From the NCBI RefSeq assembly GCF_009469765.1, contig NZ_SSSQ01000002.1, positions 186,001-250,000 of the forward strand: 64,000 nt of DNA, written 5' to 3'. The translations under genes and the position numbers were made by a program. The notes beneath the pieces were generated by a model. It was not told where the DNA came from. It was given only the letters and a program-made list of their open reading frames with translations, and searched no databases. The first letter of the stretch is position 1. Each line of letters opens with the position of its first letter. The DNA comes from Dechloromonas hortensis (GTDB taxonomy: Bacteria > Pseudomonadota > Gammaproteobacteria > Burkholderiales > Rhodocyclaceae). This document shows, piece after piece, positions 42,220 to 51,216 of this stretch.

Positions 42220-43860
42220 CTACGCCGGGAATAGTGCTTCAAGGTCAGGGAGCATTCCGAGTGTCCCGAGGCGTTCAAATATAGTGCCGCCATCGGGCCT
42301 ATCAAACGCATTCCGGTAATCCCCGGGACGAAGGTTGAGCAATGCAACCTTGGTACCCCCCGCAGCGGTCTTGTCCTTCCTGCCACTAGAGGTCCTTGAC
42401 CGTTTGCCACTGGTGGTTGTCGATAGCGTAACTTGCACAGCTTCTAGTGCATTTGCTGCCCCCGCGTCTGCCGCTCTCTCCGTAAGCTCGTCCGCTTGTT
42501 CCGAAGAAAAGCCCAGCGTTTCAAGCGCAGTCGAAACCATTCTGTTGAAATCCGACCCACCAGCCTTGGCAGTGACACCGGCAACTTTGCGTCCGGCATA
42601 TTGCAGCTCAGTCTGACGCAAAATCTCTGTCAAGGAGAGCGGTTTAATATCTCTAAAGCGTTGCAAGGCTTCGAGATTACCGCTTCGTAGTGCATCAATC
42701 ATCGGAGCGAGCATGCTGAGTTCATTTTTTGCCACGCTTTCGACGAGTTGCCCAGTAATGGTTTCCGAGCCATCCATAATTGCTCGAACTTGGCTAACCG
42801 CTACTAGCTTGATGGCGACGTCAATAATGCCTTGCGAGTGGTGATAGAGCAGGTCGATAAGGAACGGGGTAGTCTCAACAGGTTTTTTGAGCCATTGGAA
42901 CTTGAGTAGCGTCTGTGCAAACAGCTCCCACTCTCCTTGCTTGTCATCTTTCCCACGGGTTAGGCTTTCCCAAGTAGGGACGCCAAAGCCGCTCGAGCGA
43001 CGTGCCTGTCGGAAAGAATCAGTCAGCAGTTCACGAGCGCCGCTGGTGCCTACGAACAGGATGGGTACGCCGAGCTCATTTGAGGCTGAGACCAGCAGGG
43101 TCATCAGACCCTTGCGATTCACGGGAGAGTTTTCAATGTTTTGTGTTTCATCGACTACCAAGAGGCCAACCGAGTGCATGTGAATAACGCGGGCTGCTTG
43201 GTTCATCAGAGTTTCTGTGCCCGTGTGTGACCCTTTTGCATACTGTTCTGAATAGTTTGCTTCTGGCAAGAGTAGGTCAACTTTTCGGAATATCGAATGC
43301 GCCAAGCCTTTCAAACTTGCGCCGTCGAACGGCATTTCGATGTGCAGGTAAGGAATCTGGTAGATACCGAAATCGGGGTGGTGGATAACCGGAGGAATGC
43401 CGGCAAACAGCCTTTTGATGGTCGTGGTTTTGCCCATACCTGATACCCCTATTAACGAGGAAGACAACTGGGCGGTAATTTCGCCGGTAGTTGGGAACGT
43501 CCTGCCATGTGTCTGTTGCTCGTAGAGTTTCCGGAATATGGCAGAGGACTGGACAGAGTGTGGGACCCTTCCGATGTAGCCTTGGCGCATCATCGCGTCC
43601 AAAGCGTACGCGAGCTGGACATGGCGGCTCATGGGAAGCATGAAACTCGCAAGCTGAGCAATCATCTGAATGCGCTCGGCATCAGTCCAGTTGCGTTGCT
43701 CGGGAGCAAAATACGGCAGACTGAAGAGCCGATTCATGACCTCTTCTTCGGTGCCGATGGGAGGCAGTGCCGCAATTAACGGGTTGCCTTGGTATTGAGG
43801 AATGCGTTGCTCTGAATAGACTGCTGTCGCGTAGGCCGGTGCCAAGTGACTAGTTTCCAT
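42220..43860 (-). CDS. tnsC: TnsC/TniB-type AAA+ transposition regulator
   Basis: A 546-residue ATPase that forms filaments on target DNA and activates the transposase. Walker A is GVSGMGKT at residues 138-145, Walker B is LLVVDETQNIE with Asp237/Glu238, and sensor-like residues lie in ILFVGTSGARELL. The length is close to Tn7 TnsC (555). The C-terminal ~180 residues, including an SGKRSRTSSGRKDK basic stretch, probably contact TnsA/TnsB as in Tn7. The start overlaps the end of tnsB by 11 bases. Confidence 0.93.
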   Translation of the reverse strand: METSHLAPAYATAVYSEQRIPQYQGNPLIAALPPIGTEEEVMNRLFSLPYFAPEQRNWTDAERIQMIAQLASFMLPMSRHVQLAYALDAMMRQGYIGRVPHSVQSSAIFRKLYEQQTHGRTFPTTGEITAQLSSSLIGVSGMGKTTTIKRLFAGIPPVIHHPDFGIYQIPYLHIEMPFDGASLKGLAHSIFRKVDLLLPEANYSEQYAKGSHTGTETLMNQAARVIHMHSVGLLVVDETQNIENSPVNRKGLMTLLVSASNELGVPILFVGTSGARELLTDSFRQARRSSGFGVPTWESLTRGKDDKQGEWELFAQTLLKFQWLKKPVETTPFLIDLLYHHSQGIIDVAIKLVAVSQVRAIMDGSETITGQLVESVAKNELSMLAPMIDALRSGNLEALQRFRDIKPLSLTEILRQTELQYAGRKVAGVTAKAGGSDFNRMVSTALETLGFSSEQADELTERAADAGAANALEAVQVTLSTTTSGKRSRTSSGRKDKTAAGGTKVALLNLRPGDYRNAFDRPDGGTIFERLGTLGMLPDLEALFPA

Positions 43861-45970
43861 TTATCAAGTCCATGAGTTTTTGTTGGCGCCGAGCCTCTGG
43901 GGTGTCGCTCGAAGTAGTGATGTTGCAGGTTGAAACGGGTAGCGGGATGACCGTTGCAGTGATGGGGGCTGTTGAAGGTGCAGCAGCACCACGGGACTGA
44001 CGCTCACGGCGTAACTCATCAGTCCGGTCCTGAACGATGTCCTTCTTACGTGCTTTCCGACTCTTGCCCTTTGAAGCAGCCTTGGCCTCCGCTAATGCTT
44101 TCTGCGCCAGTGGTTCAACGGCCTGGTTGAACTCAAACGTTGTTTGACGATTAACCATCTGACGTTCGTTCTCAAGACGTTTACGAAAGAAAGCAATCGC
44201 ATCTGCTTCAGCCTTCGATAGACCACGAAAATCCCTACATTTATCTAGCAGCGTTGCGGTGACGTAGCCGGTAGGGCTTTGGGTATCGTGGATGTAGATG
44301 TCGTCCATCAGACGAAGGTCAAAGGAGACCGGCACATCGTATGTGCCGCTTCTTCTTGCAATGTCGTACCACCCCCTGTCCATTGCCTCTGGGCATCCGT
44401 AGTAGCACTCACCGAGTCGTATGCCTTCGTGGGTCACCGTAGCCTGGGTTTTAGGCAACAACGCAAACCTGACTCGCTCTTCGCCAATGCGCGACAGCGC
44501 GCCAGCACGCTGCCGAATTTCGCGGTTCCACACGTCAATAGGGATAGGCAGAAAATCACCGTCAAGAACCTGCTCAGCGCTGAGTCGGTCGACAGTACGC
44601 ACGCTACGGTTGTGCCTGATGATGACCCGCAGGATGGTTTGTATGAACTCATCGAGCGTCAGGGCCGCGTCCTGCTCGTAATGTTTTCCTTGCCGTTTTG
44701 TAACGTTACACGGCGGTTCATAACCAGGTATAACTTGTGAGATTGGCTGATGAATCAGTTTGAATGAGCATTCGACAAAGGGCTTGTGGTCTGCGCGCCG
44801 TTTGGGCAAGTTGCGGACATTGACCGCCAGGCCGTCACACAATGCCGTACTGTCTTTCGAGAGCATCTCGCCGCCGCGGTCAGCTACGAACTCTTTTGGG
44901 AATACTCCGTGGGCTGGCCAGTCGTTTGGGTCATAAGGCACACCGTAGCGCTTGCATAGCCTTTCCTTGTCTTCAGATATCGACAGAATGGCTTGCATGG
45001 CAGCGGGCCATGATGCGGACTCGAAGCCAACGTAAAACCCAGTAATTAACCAACTTTTCCGGTCGACAATCAGGTAAAGCGTCGGCTTTCCAATAATCCG
45101 TGCCCGGTTTTTGCTGGAAACAAGGAAGACGTCTGCAATGGTGGAATCGATTTCAAAGATATCGCCGACGGTGTACGTTTCCGCGTACAAGCTACCCAAA
45201 ACGGGCCGACTATTCAGCTCGTATTCGGAATCCCCCTTCTTTTTGCGAATCACTATCGCTTGCGGATATGCGGCAAAAAAAGCTCGCCGAAACTGCATAT
45301 AGGTCGGTGCCTCGCCATCGGGCAGCAAAACTGGGCGTCCCTCACTATCCGTCCGGGAGTAATACCGTTCACGCAGCTTTTGGTACGCTCCCGCTAGCGT
45401 CGAAACTTCGCCCTTTAGATAGACTCCGTCAATTACAGTCTTGAAGCACGCAAGGTCGTCAGCTGTGACCTGAAAAATTGGGCGGTCTGCATATTTCGGG
45501 GGGCGGCCGCGGTTGGCTGTGCTCCCTGAGGTGCTACCACGTTTGTTGAACGCCGGCAGTAACGCATCCGGGCATTGCCCGTTCAACCACCATGCCCGCA
45601 AATGTTTCAACAGGGTGCGGGGCGAGGTGCCTGTTTCACTGGCGCGCTGATTGATGAGCGTATTGCGCAGCCGGGGAATCAGGATGTCAGTGGTCGCCAC
45701 CAATGGCTTGATAAGCTCGTGTGCGCTGTTCCGGGCTTTTTTCGCTGCCTCTGAAGGCTGAAGGGTAATGGGAGCGGAATGGCATTGTTCTACAACAAAT
45801 TGCCTGCTTTCGATGACGTCTATTAATTCATCCAGCAGTGCCAGCTTCGGTAAACAATTGTCGCCAGTCAGTTGAAACAACCACGCTTGGTTTTCGCTGA
45901 AATCAAGGTGGATAACACGGAAGCGGCTCTGCGATTCCGCACAATAAAGTATGTCGTTCAGGTAGACCAT
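43850..45970 (-). CDS. tnsB: TnsB-type DDE transposase
   Basis: A 706-residue rve-superfamily transposase that binds the element ends and joins them to the target. The catalytic triad is Asp275 (IFEIDSTIADVF), Asp364 (VADRGGEM) and Glu400 (KPFVECSFKL), a D,D-35-E spacing. N-terminal helical DNA-binding domains and a C-terminal basic tail (AKAASKGKSRKARKKD) match the family, and Tn7 TnsB has a similar length (702). I start at the ATG at 45970, one base after the tnsA stop; the frame is open into tnsA. Confidence 0.94.
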   Translation of the reverse strand: MVYLNDILYCAESQSRFRVIHLDFSENQAWLFQLTGDNCLPKLALLDELIDVIESRQFVVEQCHSAPITLQPSEAAKKARNSAHELIKPLVATTDILIPRLRNTLINQRASETGTSPRTLLKHLRAWWLNGQCPDALLPAFNKRGSTSGSTANRGRPPKYADRPIFQVTADDLACFKTVIDGVYLKGEVSTLAGAYQKLRERYYSRTDSEGRPVLLPDGEAPTYMQFRRAFFAAYPQAIVIRKKKGDSEYELNSRPVLGSLYAETYTVGDIFEIDSTIADVFLVSSKNRARIIGKPTLYLIVDRKSWLITGFYVGFESASWPAAMQAILSISEDKERLCKRYGVPYDPNDWPAHGVFPKEFVADRGGEMLSKDSTALCDGLAVNVRNLPKRRADHKPFVECSFKLIHQPISQVIPGYEPPCNVTKRQGKHYEQDAALTLDEFIQTILRVIIRHNRSVRTVDRLSAEQVLDGDFLPIPIDVWNREIRQRAGALSRIGEERVRFALLPKTQATVTHEGIRLGECYYGCPEAMDRGWYDIARRSGTYDVPVSFDLRLMDDIYIHDTQSPTGYVTATLLDKCRDFRGLSKAEADAIAFFRKRLENERQMVNRQTTFEFNQAVEPLAQKALAEAKAASKGKSRKARKKDIVQDRTDELRRERQSRGAAAPSTAPITATVIPLPVSTCNITTSSDTPEARRQQKLMDLINGN

Positions 45971-45971
45971 C

Positions 45972-46814
45972 TCAGCCCCCGACTGCCAGGCGAAGCCTAT
46001 TGTCGCCGCGCGGCTTGAACATCGCGATGGGCGACGCAGCAAGGTCAGGCTGGTTTAGGTCCGTAGTCAGTTGGTGGCTCAGCAGAAGTTGCCGAACGAC
46101 ACGAAGACCAGTGCCGGGGATGGCTCCAACGAGCGAATCGTAGTGTTCGCAATAGTGAGCAAGACTCCAGGTTCGCTGGAAATTCGCCAGGTTGTTGAGG
46201 AGTCGAGCCTGATGCTGTGCGAAGTAATCGACTTGTTCCTCGGACTCGTCCTGGCCAGCATCCGCGGTGCGAATCCATTCGAGGTTGCGAACCCTGTTTT
46301 GGGGGAGCTCCGAGCTGAAGACCAGGTGATGCGGTATGCCGACTCCCTCTGCGTACCTACGAATGATTTCCAGCTTTTCTAGGGCACGGACATCCTCCGC
46401 ATCATCGGTGCGTTTGCAGTCATATAGTTCGACGCGGCGGACACCGTGGAGTTGCCTAACAACAAAGAAATCTACCGTCATGACGGTGGGGACGTCGGTG
46501 CCAGGATATCGAGGGTGCTTTACTCCGAGCTCGACTGCAATTTGTTGCGTGTCGTCGCGACTGATGGGGAATTGCTCGCGAATGTCGACAACGTCTTCGC
46601 TGAATTCAAGAAGCAGGAAAAGCCACCACTCGACTGTCGACATCAGGTGATGGACACGGCCGGTCTTCCGGCTGAAGACGCGCCGGCTGTCGCCTTTGGA
46701 AGAGAAGTCGGGGACTTGGACCCAGGCGCTGTAGTTGGGGCCTGCACCTTTGCCGCGGCCCTCCTTAATGAACTGGGCAATTTTGATTTCGGTCCATGTA
46801 GGGTGTCGGGCCAT
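45972..46814 (-). CDS. tnsA: TnsA-type endonuclease
   Basis: A 280-residue restriction-fold nuclease that cuts the 5' ends of the element, so transposition is cut-and-paste. The active site is visible as Glu62 (STVEWWLFLLLE), Asp115 (VMTVDFFVV) and Lys134 (ELYDCKR), nearly the positions known for Tn7 TnsA (Glu63, Asp114, Lys132). The C-terminal winged-helix region is present. The start ATG is at 46814. First gene of the tns operon; tnsB follows after one base. Confidence 0.94.
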   Translation of the reverse strand: MARHPTWTEIKIAQFIKEGRGKGAGPNYSAWVQVPDFSSKGDSRRVFSRKTGRVHHLMSTVEWWLFLLLEFSEDVVDIREQFPISRDDTQQIAVELGVKHPRYPGTDVPTVMTVDFFVVRQLHGVRRVELYDCKRTDDAEDVRALEKLEIIRRYAEGVGIPHHLVFSSELPQNRVRNLEWIRTADAGQDESEEQVDYFAQHQARLLNNLANFQRTWSLAHYCEHYDSLVGAIPGTGLRVVRQLLLSHQLTTDLNQPDLAASPIAMFKPRGDNRLRLAVGG

Positions 46815-47386
46815 ATCTGTTTCCTGTTTCCGTAATGGCGAAAGTCTAGCTAACGGCCAAAATTCTCAGGCGTGTATTGGGTTGAGGAGGTGGCTTACAG
46901 GAGATTGACTTCAGAATCAGCCCTGAAACTGAAGGGCGTATGGCGCGTTATGGGGGCATGAGGGAGGTATCGGCGTGTTGGCTGATGCTGAGAATGCTCA
47001 TGAGTACGAAACTCCGCTACCAAATAGAAACGAGCGTGGCACTTTCCCGTTTTCGTTTTCTGGGCACCTCATGGTGGCACCGGGCATCAACTGTGTTTGC
47101 CCTCTGTTGCGAGAGAACGCAAGCCAGGGGGCACCTGTTGTGGACCAGCAGGAACTCAGCCATCAAGCAAAGCCGTGTAGACGGATGGTTCATTACTCTC
47201 CGCTAGATTCGATAGAGGAAATGAACGCTACTCCAACGGGTTAAATTCGCAAAAATGGAGGCTGTCAGTGGCAAATCGTAGCTACTGGCAACGTAGTTTG
47301 CGTAAATTCTTGACGAAGGAGACTATTTCTCGACGCGATGTAGCTAGACCAGACACAGGCATTTTGCTTGTGGCTTGGAGGACATC
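46815..47386. other. Intergenic region upstream of tnsA, possible right end of the module
   Basis: No convincing gene in these 570 bases. Near 47252-47272 is a 17-of-21 match to 39254-39274 (shared core GGAGGCT and GTGGC) in the same orientation. Two TGGCAA-containing units follow about 20 bases apart (47262 and 47282), and an inverted pair AAATTCGCAAA (47243) / TTTGCGTAAATT (47297) brackets them. These could be transposase sites or operators for the regulator gene that starts at 47387. Confidence 0.4.
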
Positions 47387-47893
47387 GTGAAAGTAGTGGA
47401 TTTTGTAGGTCGCCCACTAGCGACGTTGCTGTTTGCGCGTATGAGGCAAGATGAACTCAGTATTGCGCAATTGGCATCCCGCTTGGGTGTCGGTCGCAGT
47501 TATTTGTCGCAACTGTTGCGAGGCGTGAAATCGATGGCTGCGCTGGACGAGCAGATTTTGCGGGCGTGCGCGGGGTATTTGAACGTGCCGCTGGTGCTGG
47601 TCTATGTGTTGGCTGGGAGGCTGCGTTTTGATGATTTTCTGGAAAAGGCAGTAGATGCGGAGGCGCAGCTAACTAAGGCGTTGGTACAAATTGGCGAATC
47701 GCCAGTTGCTGCTTCGACTGGTGTCGCTGTTCCAATGCTGTGTGAACTGCCGGTGCAGGTGCAGCGCTTGCTGGTTGTGCTGTACGAACGCGCAGAACAC
47801 GTTAGCCTGATACCCAGGGTCAGCTTGAGTCAGGTGTATGTCTTGAGCCGGCCTGACTCTTCGTTTGAGTTGCGTTTGAACCGTACGTCGTGA
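47387..47893 (+). CDS. XRE-like helix-turn-helix regulator
   Basis: A 168-residue protein starting at the GTG at 47387, chosen because GGAGG stands 5 bases upstream. The N-terminal HTH is clear (ELSIAQLASRLGVGRSYLSQLLRGVKSMA), with a helical middle and a weakly hydrophobic C-terminal part (VQVQRLLVVLYERAEHV). It sits beside the iteron/trfA unit and the candidate element end and could control either. The target is unknown. A hairpin terminator follows the stop. Confidence 0.7.
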   Translation: MKVVDFVGRPLATLLFARMRQDELSIAQLASRLGVGRSYLSQLLRGVKSMAALDEQILRACAGYLNVPLVLVYVLAGRLRFDDFLEKAVDAEAQLTKALVQIGESPVAASTGVAVPMLCELPVQVQRLLVVLYERAEHVSLIPRVSLSQVYVLSRPDSSFELRLNRTS

Positions 47894-47899
47894 TTTTTT

Positions 47900-47930
47900 G
47901 GGTATCCGAATTTCGGGTACCCATTTTTTG
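47900..47930 (+). terminator. Hairpin terminator after the HTH gene
   Basis: GGGTATCCGAA pairs with TTCGGGTACCC (10 of 11) at 47900-47922, followed by ATTTTTT. It begins 7 bases after the stop codon. Confidence 0.75.
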
Positions 47931-48648
47931 GGTCTGCCTCATAAGTGGTTATCCGTATGACAAGGCAGCCCTCTTGCCTAGCAGCGCTTTGCTGATGTAT
48001 TGATTGAGTCGTAGCTTGTTACAGGATGGTTCGAGTATCACCTGAGTTACTTACTACAGGGAGGCCTGGATTCACCTCAGAGCGGCGCTTGAAGTTTCTC
48101 AGGCAGCAAGCGGCGCCATGGTAGGCCACCTAGGGTGATGGCATCAAGACGGCCCTGCTAGTCGGGGCTTTCTTATTCCCGTGTTAGTCATGTATGAATT
48201 TTTTGACTGATGCTTGATACCGTGCATCTATCAGCTCATCCTTGGTTGGGATAACCAAAAACCTTCCTTATGCTCGGTTATCTGAGGTCAGGATGAGGCA
48301 AAGGCGTGAACCTGATGGGAGGGGCTAACTGACGGGCCGCGAAGCTTTTTCAGGTGATGGGCTTTACGTCAAGACGTTTGAACCGCGAAACAGGTGTATT
48401 GGCTCTAGTTAGAAATTTGATACTAGTATTGCCGTACCCGGTTAGTGGGGGTGGTGCCACGGACGGCTAACCAGGCAAAGCGGTTTGGGTCGTAACAATG
48501 TTCTTGTCAAAGGGGATGGGGTGGGGGCTCCGGTCAATAACAAGCTCACCGGTGCTGAGCATCAGCAATTGCGAAGCAATAGGGGAGTATTAAAAGTATT
48601 ACGCAACTCGGAAATCATTGTGCCGCAATGGTTTTTGTCATATCAGTG
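47931..48648. other. Long non-coding stretch upstream of the iterons
   Basis: No open frame with coding character. It contains GCCC/GGGC hairpin with a TTTCTTATT tail near 48148-48175 and a perfect TTGGTT/AACCAA hairpin at 48242-48258. Together with the iterons that follow it could be a replication-origin region, a structured RNA or simply degraded DNA. Confidence 0.4.
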
Positions 48649-48708
48649 TGCGTGCTATCCATGCTTGCCGTGCGTGTTATCCATTGAGTGTGTGCGTGTT
48701 ATCCATTG
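48649..48708 (+). repeat. Three iterons with 22-bp period upstream of trfA
   Basis: TGCGTGCTATCCATG starts at 48649, and TGCGTGTTATCCATTG starts at 48671 and 48693, exactly 22 bp apart. The period equals that of RK2-type iterons (one helical register), and the TTATCCA part resembles a DnaA box. They lie 110 bases before the TrfA-like start codon, so they may be origin sites or operators for it. Confidence 0.8.
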
Positions 48709-48817
48709 TCAATGGGATATGTCTAGTTAATTAAACTTGCATGGGCGATTTGCCAATTGGCTGTGGATTTCAATTGCCGATGGCTATACAGGGTCACTTT
48801 TGAAAAGGGACTTTGTG

Positions 48818-49804
48818 ATGTCACGACAGAAACCACTCAAGCGGCAAATGCAAATTGCAGATACCGAACTTGACCAAGCTCGCCGGTTTGGCGACCAAAC
48901 ATCAATCGATATGGCTGCAGCAAAGGTCGAGAAGCTGAACACTCAGCTGCTGGCTATTACAGCTAGATTGGCTGAACAAGGCACCATCGGGCAATTTTCC
49001 GCCGGTGTGACCACCAAATCAGCCGAGGTGGTTCAGCGTCGAAAACGCTCGGCCGTTGCCACTGATGGTGTTGTCCAGTTACCGCTCGTTGGGGCGGAAA
49101 AGCGTGCTTCACCGAATTGTCTCCTACGAGGCGCAGTATTTGCTGTCTTGAAGAAAGGGCAACGTGCGACATTGATGCGCGAAAAGGTGGCCTCTCAAGG
49201 TGGGTATGAGGTGCTGTTCTCAGGGATTCAACTGGACCAAGCAGACCTCGATGTTTGGTTGCATTGCTTGCATCTATCTCGAGACTGTTTGGGGGAGCAT
49301 GTCGAGGTTGGTTTACTCCCTTTTCTGCGGGGAATAGGGAGAACCGAGGGGGCTGCTAGCCAAGAGTGGTTGCGGGATAGTTTGGTTCGGCTTGGAATGG
49401 CAGTCATTCAGGTAAAACATGAGGGCGTAACCGTCATGGTCGCAGACCGTATGGTGGTCTATGAAGAACGGGAGCAAGTCAGTAAGTCGACAATCAGCCT
49501 GCGTGTTTCACCGACTATGGCAAGGCTATTTGGGGTGGCCCGCTGGACCTCTATCGACAGCAATGTTCGGACAAAACTGGTGGGCAGACCATTGGCGCAG
49601 TGGTTGCATGCGTTCTTGGCCACACATGCTAAGCCAATAGCTCTTCCTGTATCCACGCTCCGTGAGCTGTCTGGTTCCAGGGCAGGCGAACTTCGGCTCT
49701 TCCGTCGAACTTTGAGGCAGGCGATTGTCCATCTAGTTAATGCAGGGTTTCTTGCAAGTTGGAAAATTACGGAGGACGACCGACTGCAGGTACTCAGGGC
49801 TTAG
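48818..49804 (+). CDS. trfA: TrfA-family plasmid replication initiator
   Basis: A 328-residue protein that in IncP-type plasmids binds iterons and opens the origin. TrfA landmarks are clear: SPNCLLRGAVFAVLKKGQR, EKVASQGGYEVLFSGIQLDQADLDVW, GRPLAQWLHAFLATHAKP, VSTLRELSGS and LFRRTLRQAIVHLVNAGF. The N-terminal ~90 residues are a basic/acidic helical extension. I start at the ATG at 48818 (AAGGGA nine bases upstream); the frame is open to 48737. The iterons directly upstream support a working replicon-like unit, unexpected within a chromosomal island. Confidence 0.9.
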   Translation: MSRQKPLKRQMQIADTELDQARRFGDQTSIDMAAAKVEKLNTQLLAITARLAEQGTIGQFSAGVTTKSAEVVQRRKRSAVATDGVVQLPLVGAEKRASPNCLLRGAVFAVLKKGQRATLMREKVASQGGYEVLFSGIQLDQADLDVWLHCLHLSRDCLGEHVEVGLLPFLRGIGRTEGAASQEWLRDSLVRLGMAVIQVKHEGVTVMVADRMVVYEEREQVSKSTISLRVSPTMARLFGVARWTSIDSNVRTKLVGRPLAQWLHAFLATHAKPIALPVSTLRELSGSRAGELRLFRRTLRQAIVHLVNAGFLASWKITEDDRLQVLRA

Positions 49805-49815
49805 CGCCCTGCCTG

Positions 49816-50943
49816 CTAGGCGAGCAAGGCTTTTAGTCTCGCTCGGTAATCCAGGGCTTCGAGATGCAGGCTACGGTTCAGCGCACCCCTCACGATGAAA
49901 AGTTTTGGTGACTTCGCAAACTCGAACACGCGGTAAAGGCAAAATGCATCTTCTGCTTCCTCTGAAAATTCCAACTCGTTCCGGCTGATAATGAACGGGG
50001 TCAGAGAACCTCCATTGGTGGTTTTGACCTCGATGAACCGGGTAATCTCATCCTCTTCGAAGGACATGATGTCGTAGCCGGTGCCATCGCCGCAGCGGTA
50101 CGATATCCAGTCAATCTTGGAGGCGAGGTCATCCCGATTGGCCTCGTTGAGTCGGTTTTCCTCGAAGCCCATTACCCATGATTCGCCGTTGTGGCCCAGG
50201 TTACGGTTCCGCTCATCACGTGCGGCGTAGTCGAGTTTCCTGGGGAGGCGCTCACGACGTTTGGAGGTTGGCATGGACTCGGGAACAGGGGGCTCAATCA
50301 GAACCCCACGATAGTTTCGGTTGCCAGGTTCGGTTTGGTCTTCTATGGCATCGACGATTTTTTGCAAAACAGGCTGTTCCTGTTGAACCTCGGCCAGGAC
50401 GACCTCACGCAGTAGTTCCTGAAAGTTGGAGCGTGGCTTGTAACCCCGGATATACGGTAAGCCGAGTTGGTCCAGCACAGCCGAGATGTTCTGGTGCTTC
50501 ATCTCAATGGAGCCCTTGCTGCGGGTGCGTAGCTTCTGCCGGAGATGTTCATTGTGTTCTGACTTGTTGAACACCTGGCTGCTGGCCTCCAGGCGAAGCA
50601 TTTCAAAATAGTCTCGAACAGTTGCCACGACCTCTTCGCGAGACCAGTCTTGGCCTATGTGAACAACCTCAAATCCCAGACTGGTCAGTAGGTGTTCAAC
50701 GGTCGCTTCTCCACCGTTGAAATCACCCGCGCTGAGGGGAGACTGGCCGGGAAAGGCATAGCCGTAGGCTGCACCAACAATCGCCTTAGAGTCGTAAAGG
50801 CGACCGGTGGCCGCGTCGCGCAGCAGGTATTCACGCGCTTTGCCAAAGCCGTATTTTTCGAGGAAGTAGGTACGTCCGACGCGGTCGTACTCATTCATAG
50901 CCGCACGAATTGCGGCTGGGTCGCGGATTTCCTGGATGCTCAT
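49816..50943 (-). CDS. ScoMcrA-like N-terminal domain and DUF3883 nuclease-like protein
   Basis: A 375-residue protein. The N-terminal ~110 residues (EYDRVGRTYFLEKYGFGKAR, YDSKAIVGAAYGYAF, FNGGEATVEHLLTSLGFEV) resemble the N-terminal domain of ScoMcrA-type modification-dependent restriction enzymes. The C-terminal ~130 residues are DUF3883, a PD-(D/E)xK-like fold: LGHNGESWVMGFEE, GDGTGYDIMSFE, RFIEVKTTNGG (Asp, Glu-x-Lys). This combination suggests a defence protein that recognises and perhaps cuts modified DNA. It is convergent with trfA and begins the defence region. Confidence 0.75.
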   Translation of the reverse strand: MSIQEIRDPAAIRAAMNEYDRVGRTYFLEKYGFGKAREYLLRDAATGRLYDSKAIVGAAYGYAFPGQSPLSAGDFNGGEATVEHLLTSLGFEVVHIGQDWSREEVVATVRDYFEMLRLEASSQVFNKSEHNEHLRQKLRTRSKGSIEMKHQNISAVLDQLGLPYIRGYKPRSNFQELLREVVLAEVQQEQPVLQKIVDAIEDQTEPGNRNYRGVLIEPPVPESMPTSKRRERLPRKLDYAARDERNRNLGHNGESWVMGFEENRLNEANRDDLASKIDWISYRCGDGTGYDIMSFEEDEITRFIEVKTTNGGSLTPFIISRNELEFSEEAEDAFCLYRVFEFAKSPKLFIVRGALNRSLHLEALDYRARLKALLA

Positions 50944-51013
50944 GGTGTCACTCAGAAAGAGACAACCAGGTTACCCGATGTCATAACGATGTGACAGGGG
51001 GCTGAAAAGCATA

Positions 51014-51040
51014 AAGCCCATGTAGGTTAGACATGGGCTT
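51014..51040 (-). terminator. Hairpin between the DUF3883 gene and the three-gene operon
   Basis: AAGCCCATGT (51014-51023) and ACATGGGCTT (51031-51040) form a perfect 10-bp stem with a 7-base loop. Read on the minus strand it is followed by TATGCTTTTC and may end the transcript from 53532. Confidence 0.6.
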
Positions 51041-51216
51041 CGTAAATCTTAGGCCTCGGAGCGATTAACCAAGGCATTCGGCAAGAGCCGTTTGGTTACT
51101 ACGCAACCATCTCGTACTGCGGCGGACTATCAACCATGTTGCCTCCAGTCGTGTCGTTGCTATCAGATTCTGACCAAAGCATCGGGTCAAAACTTGATTT
51201 CACAGTACGCCTTTCA

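Larger units (their letters stand above)
39269..47357. mobile_element. Tn7-like transposition module (tnsA, tnsB, tnsC, tniQ and a fifth gene)
   Basis: Five leftward genes form the module: tnsA, tnsB, tnsC, tniQ and a protein with an IS402-type C-terminus. The boundaries are tentative. Inward from 39269 the sequence is TGTGGCCGGACTACCTG (Tn7 itself begins TGTGGGCGGAC), and inward from 47357 on the minus strand it is TGTGTCTGGTCTAGCT, 12 of 16 matching. No 5-bp target duplication is seen (CTATC versus GGCAT). The module may instead be part of the larger island with its ends elsewhere. Confidence 0.5.

Noticed and set aside
46940..47244. Two overlapping plus-strand frames upstream of tnsA
   Set aside because: Unsupported starts, low-quality protein sequence, and they lie in the probable element-end region.
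48649..48708. Three 22-bp repeats considered as a CRISPR array
   Set aside because: The spacers would be only 6-7 bases and there are no cas genes; iterons fit better.
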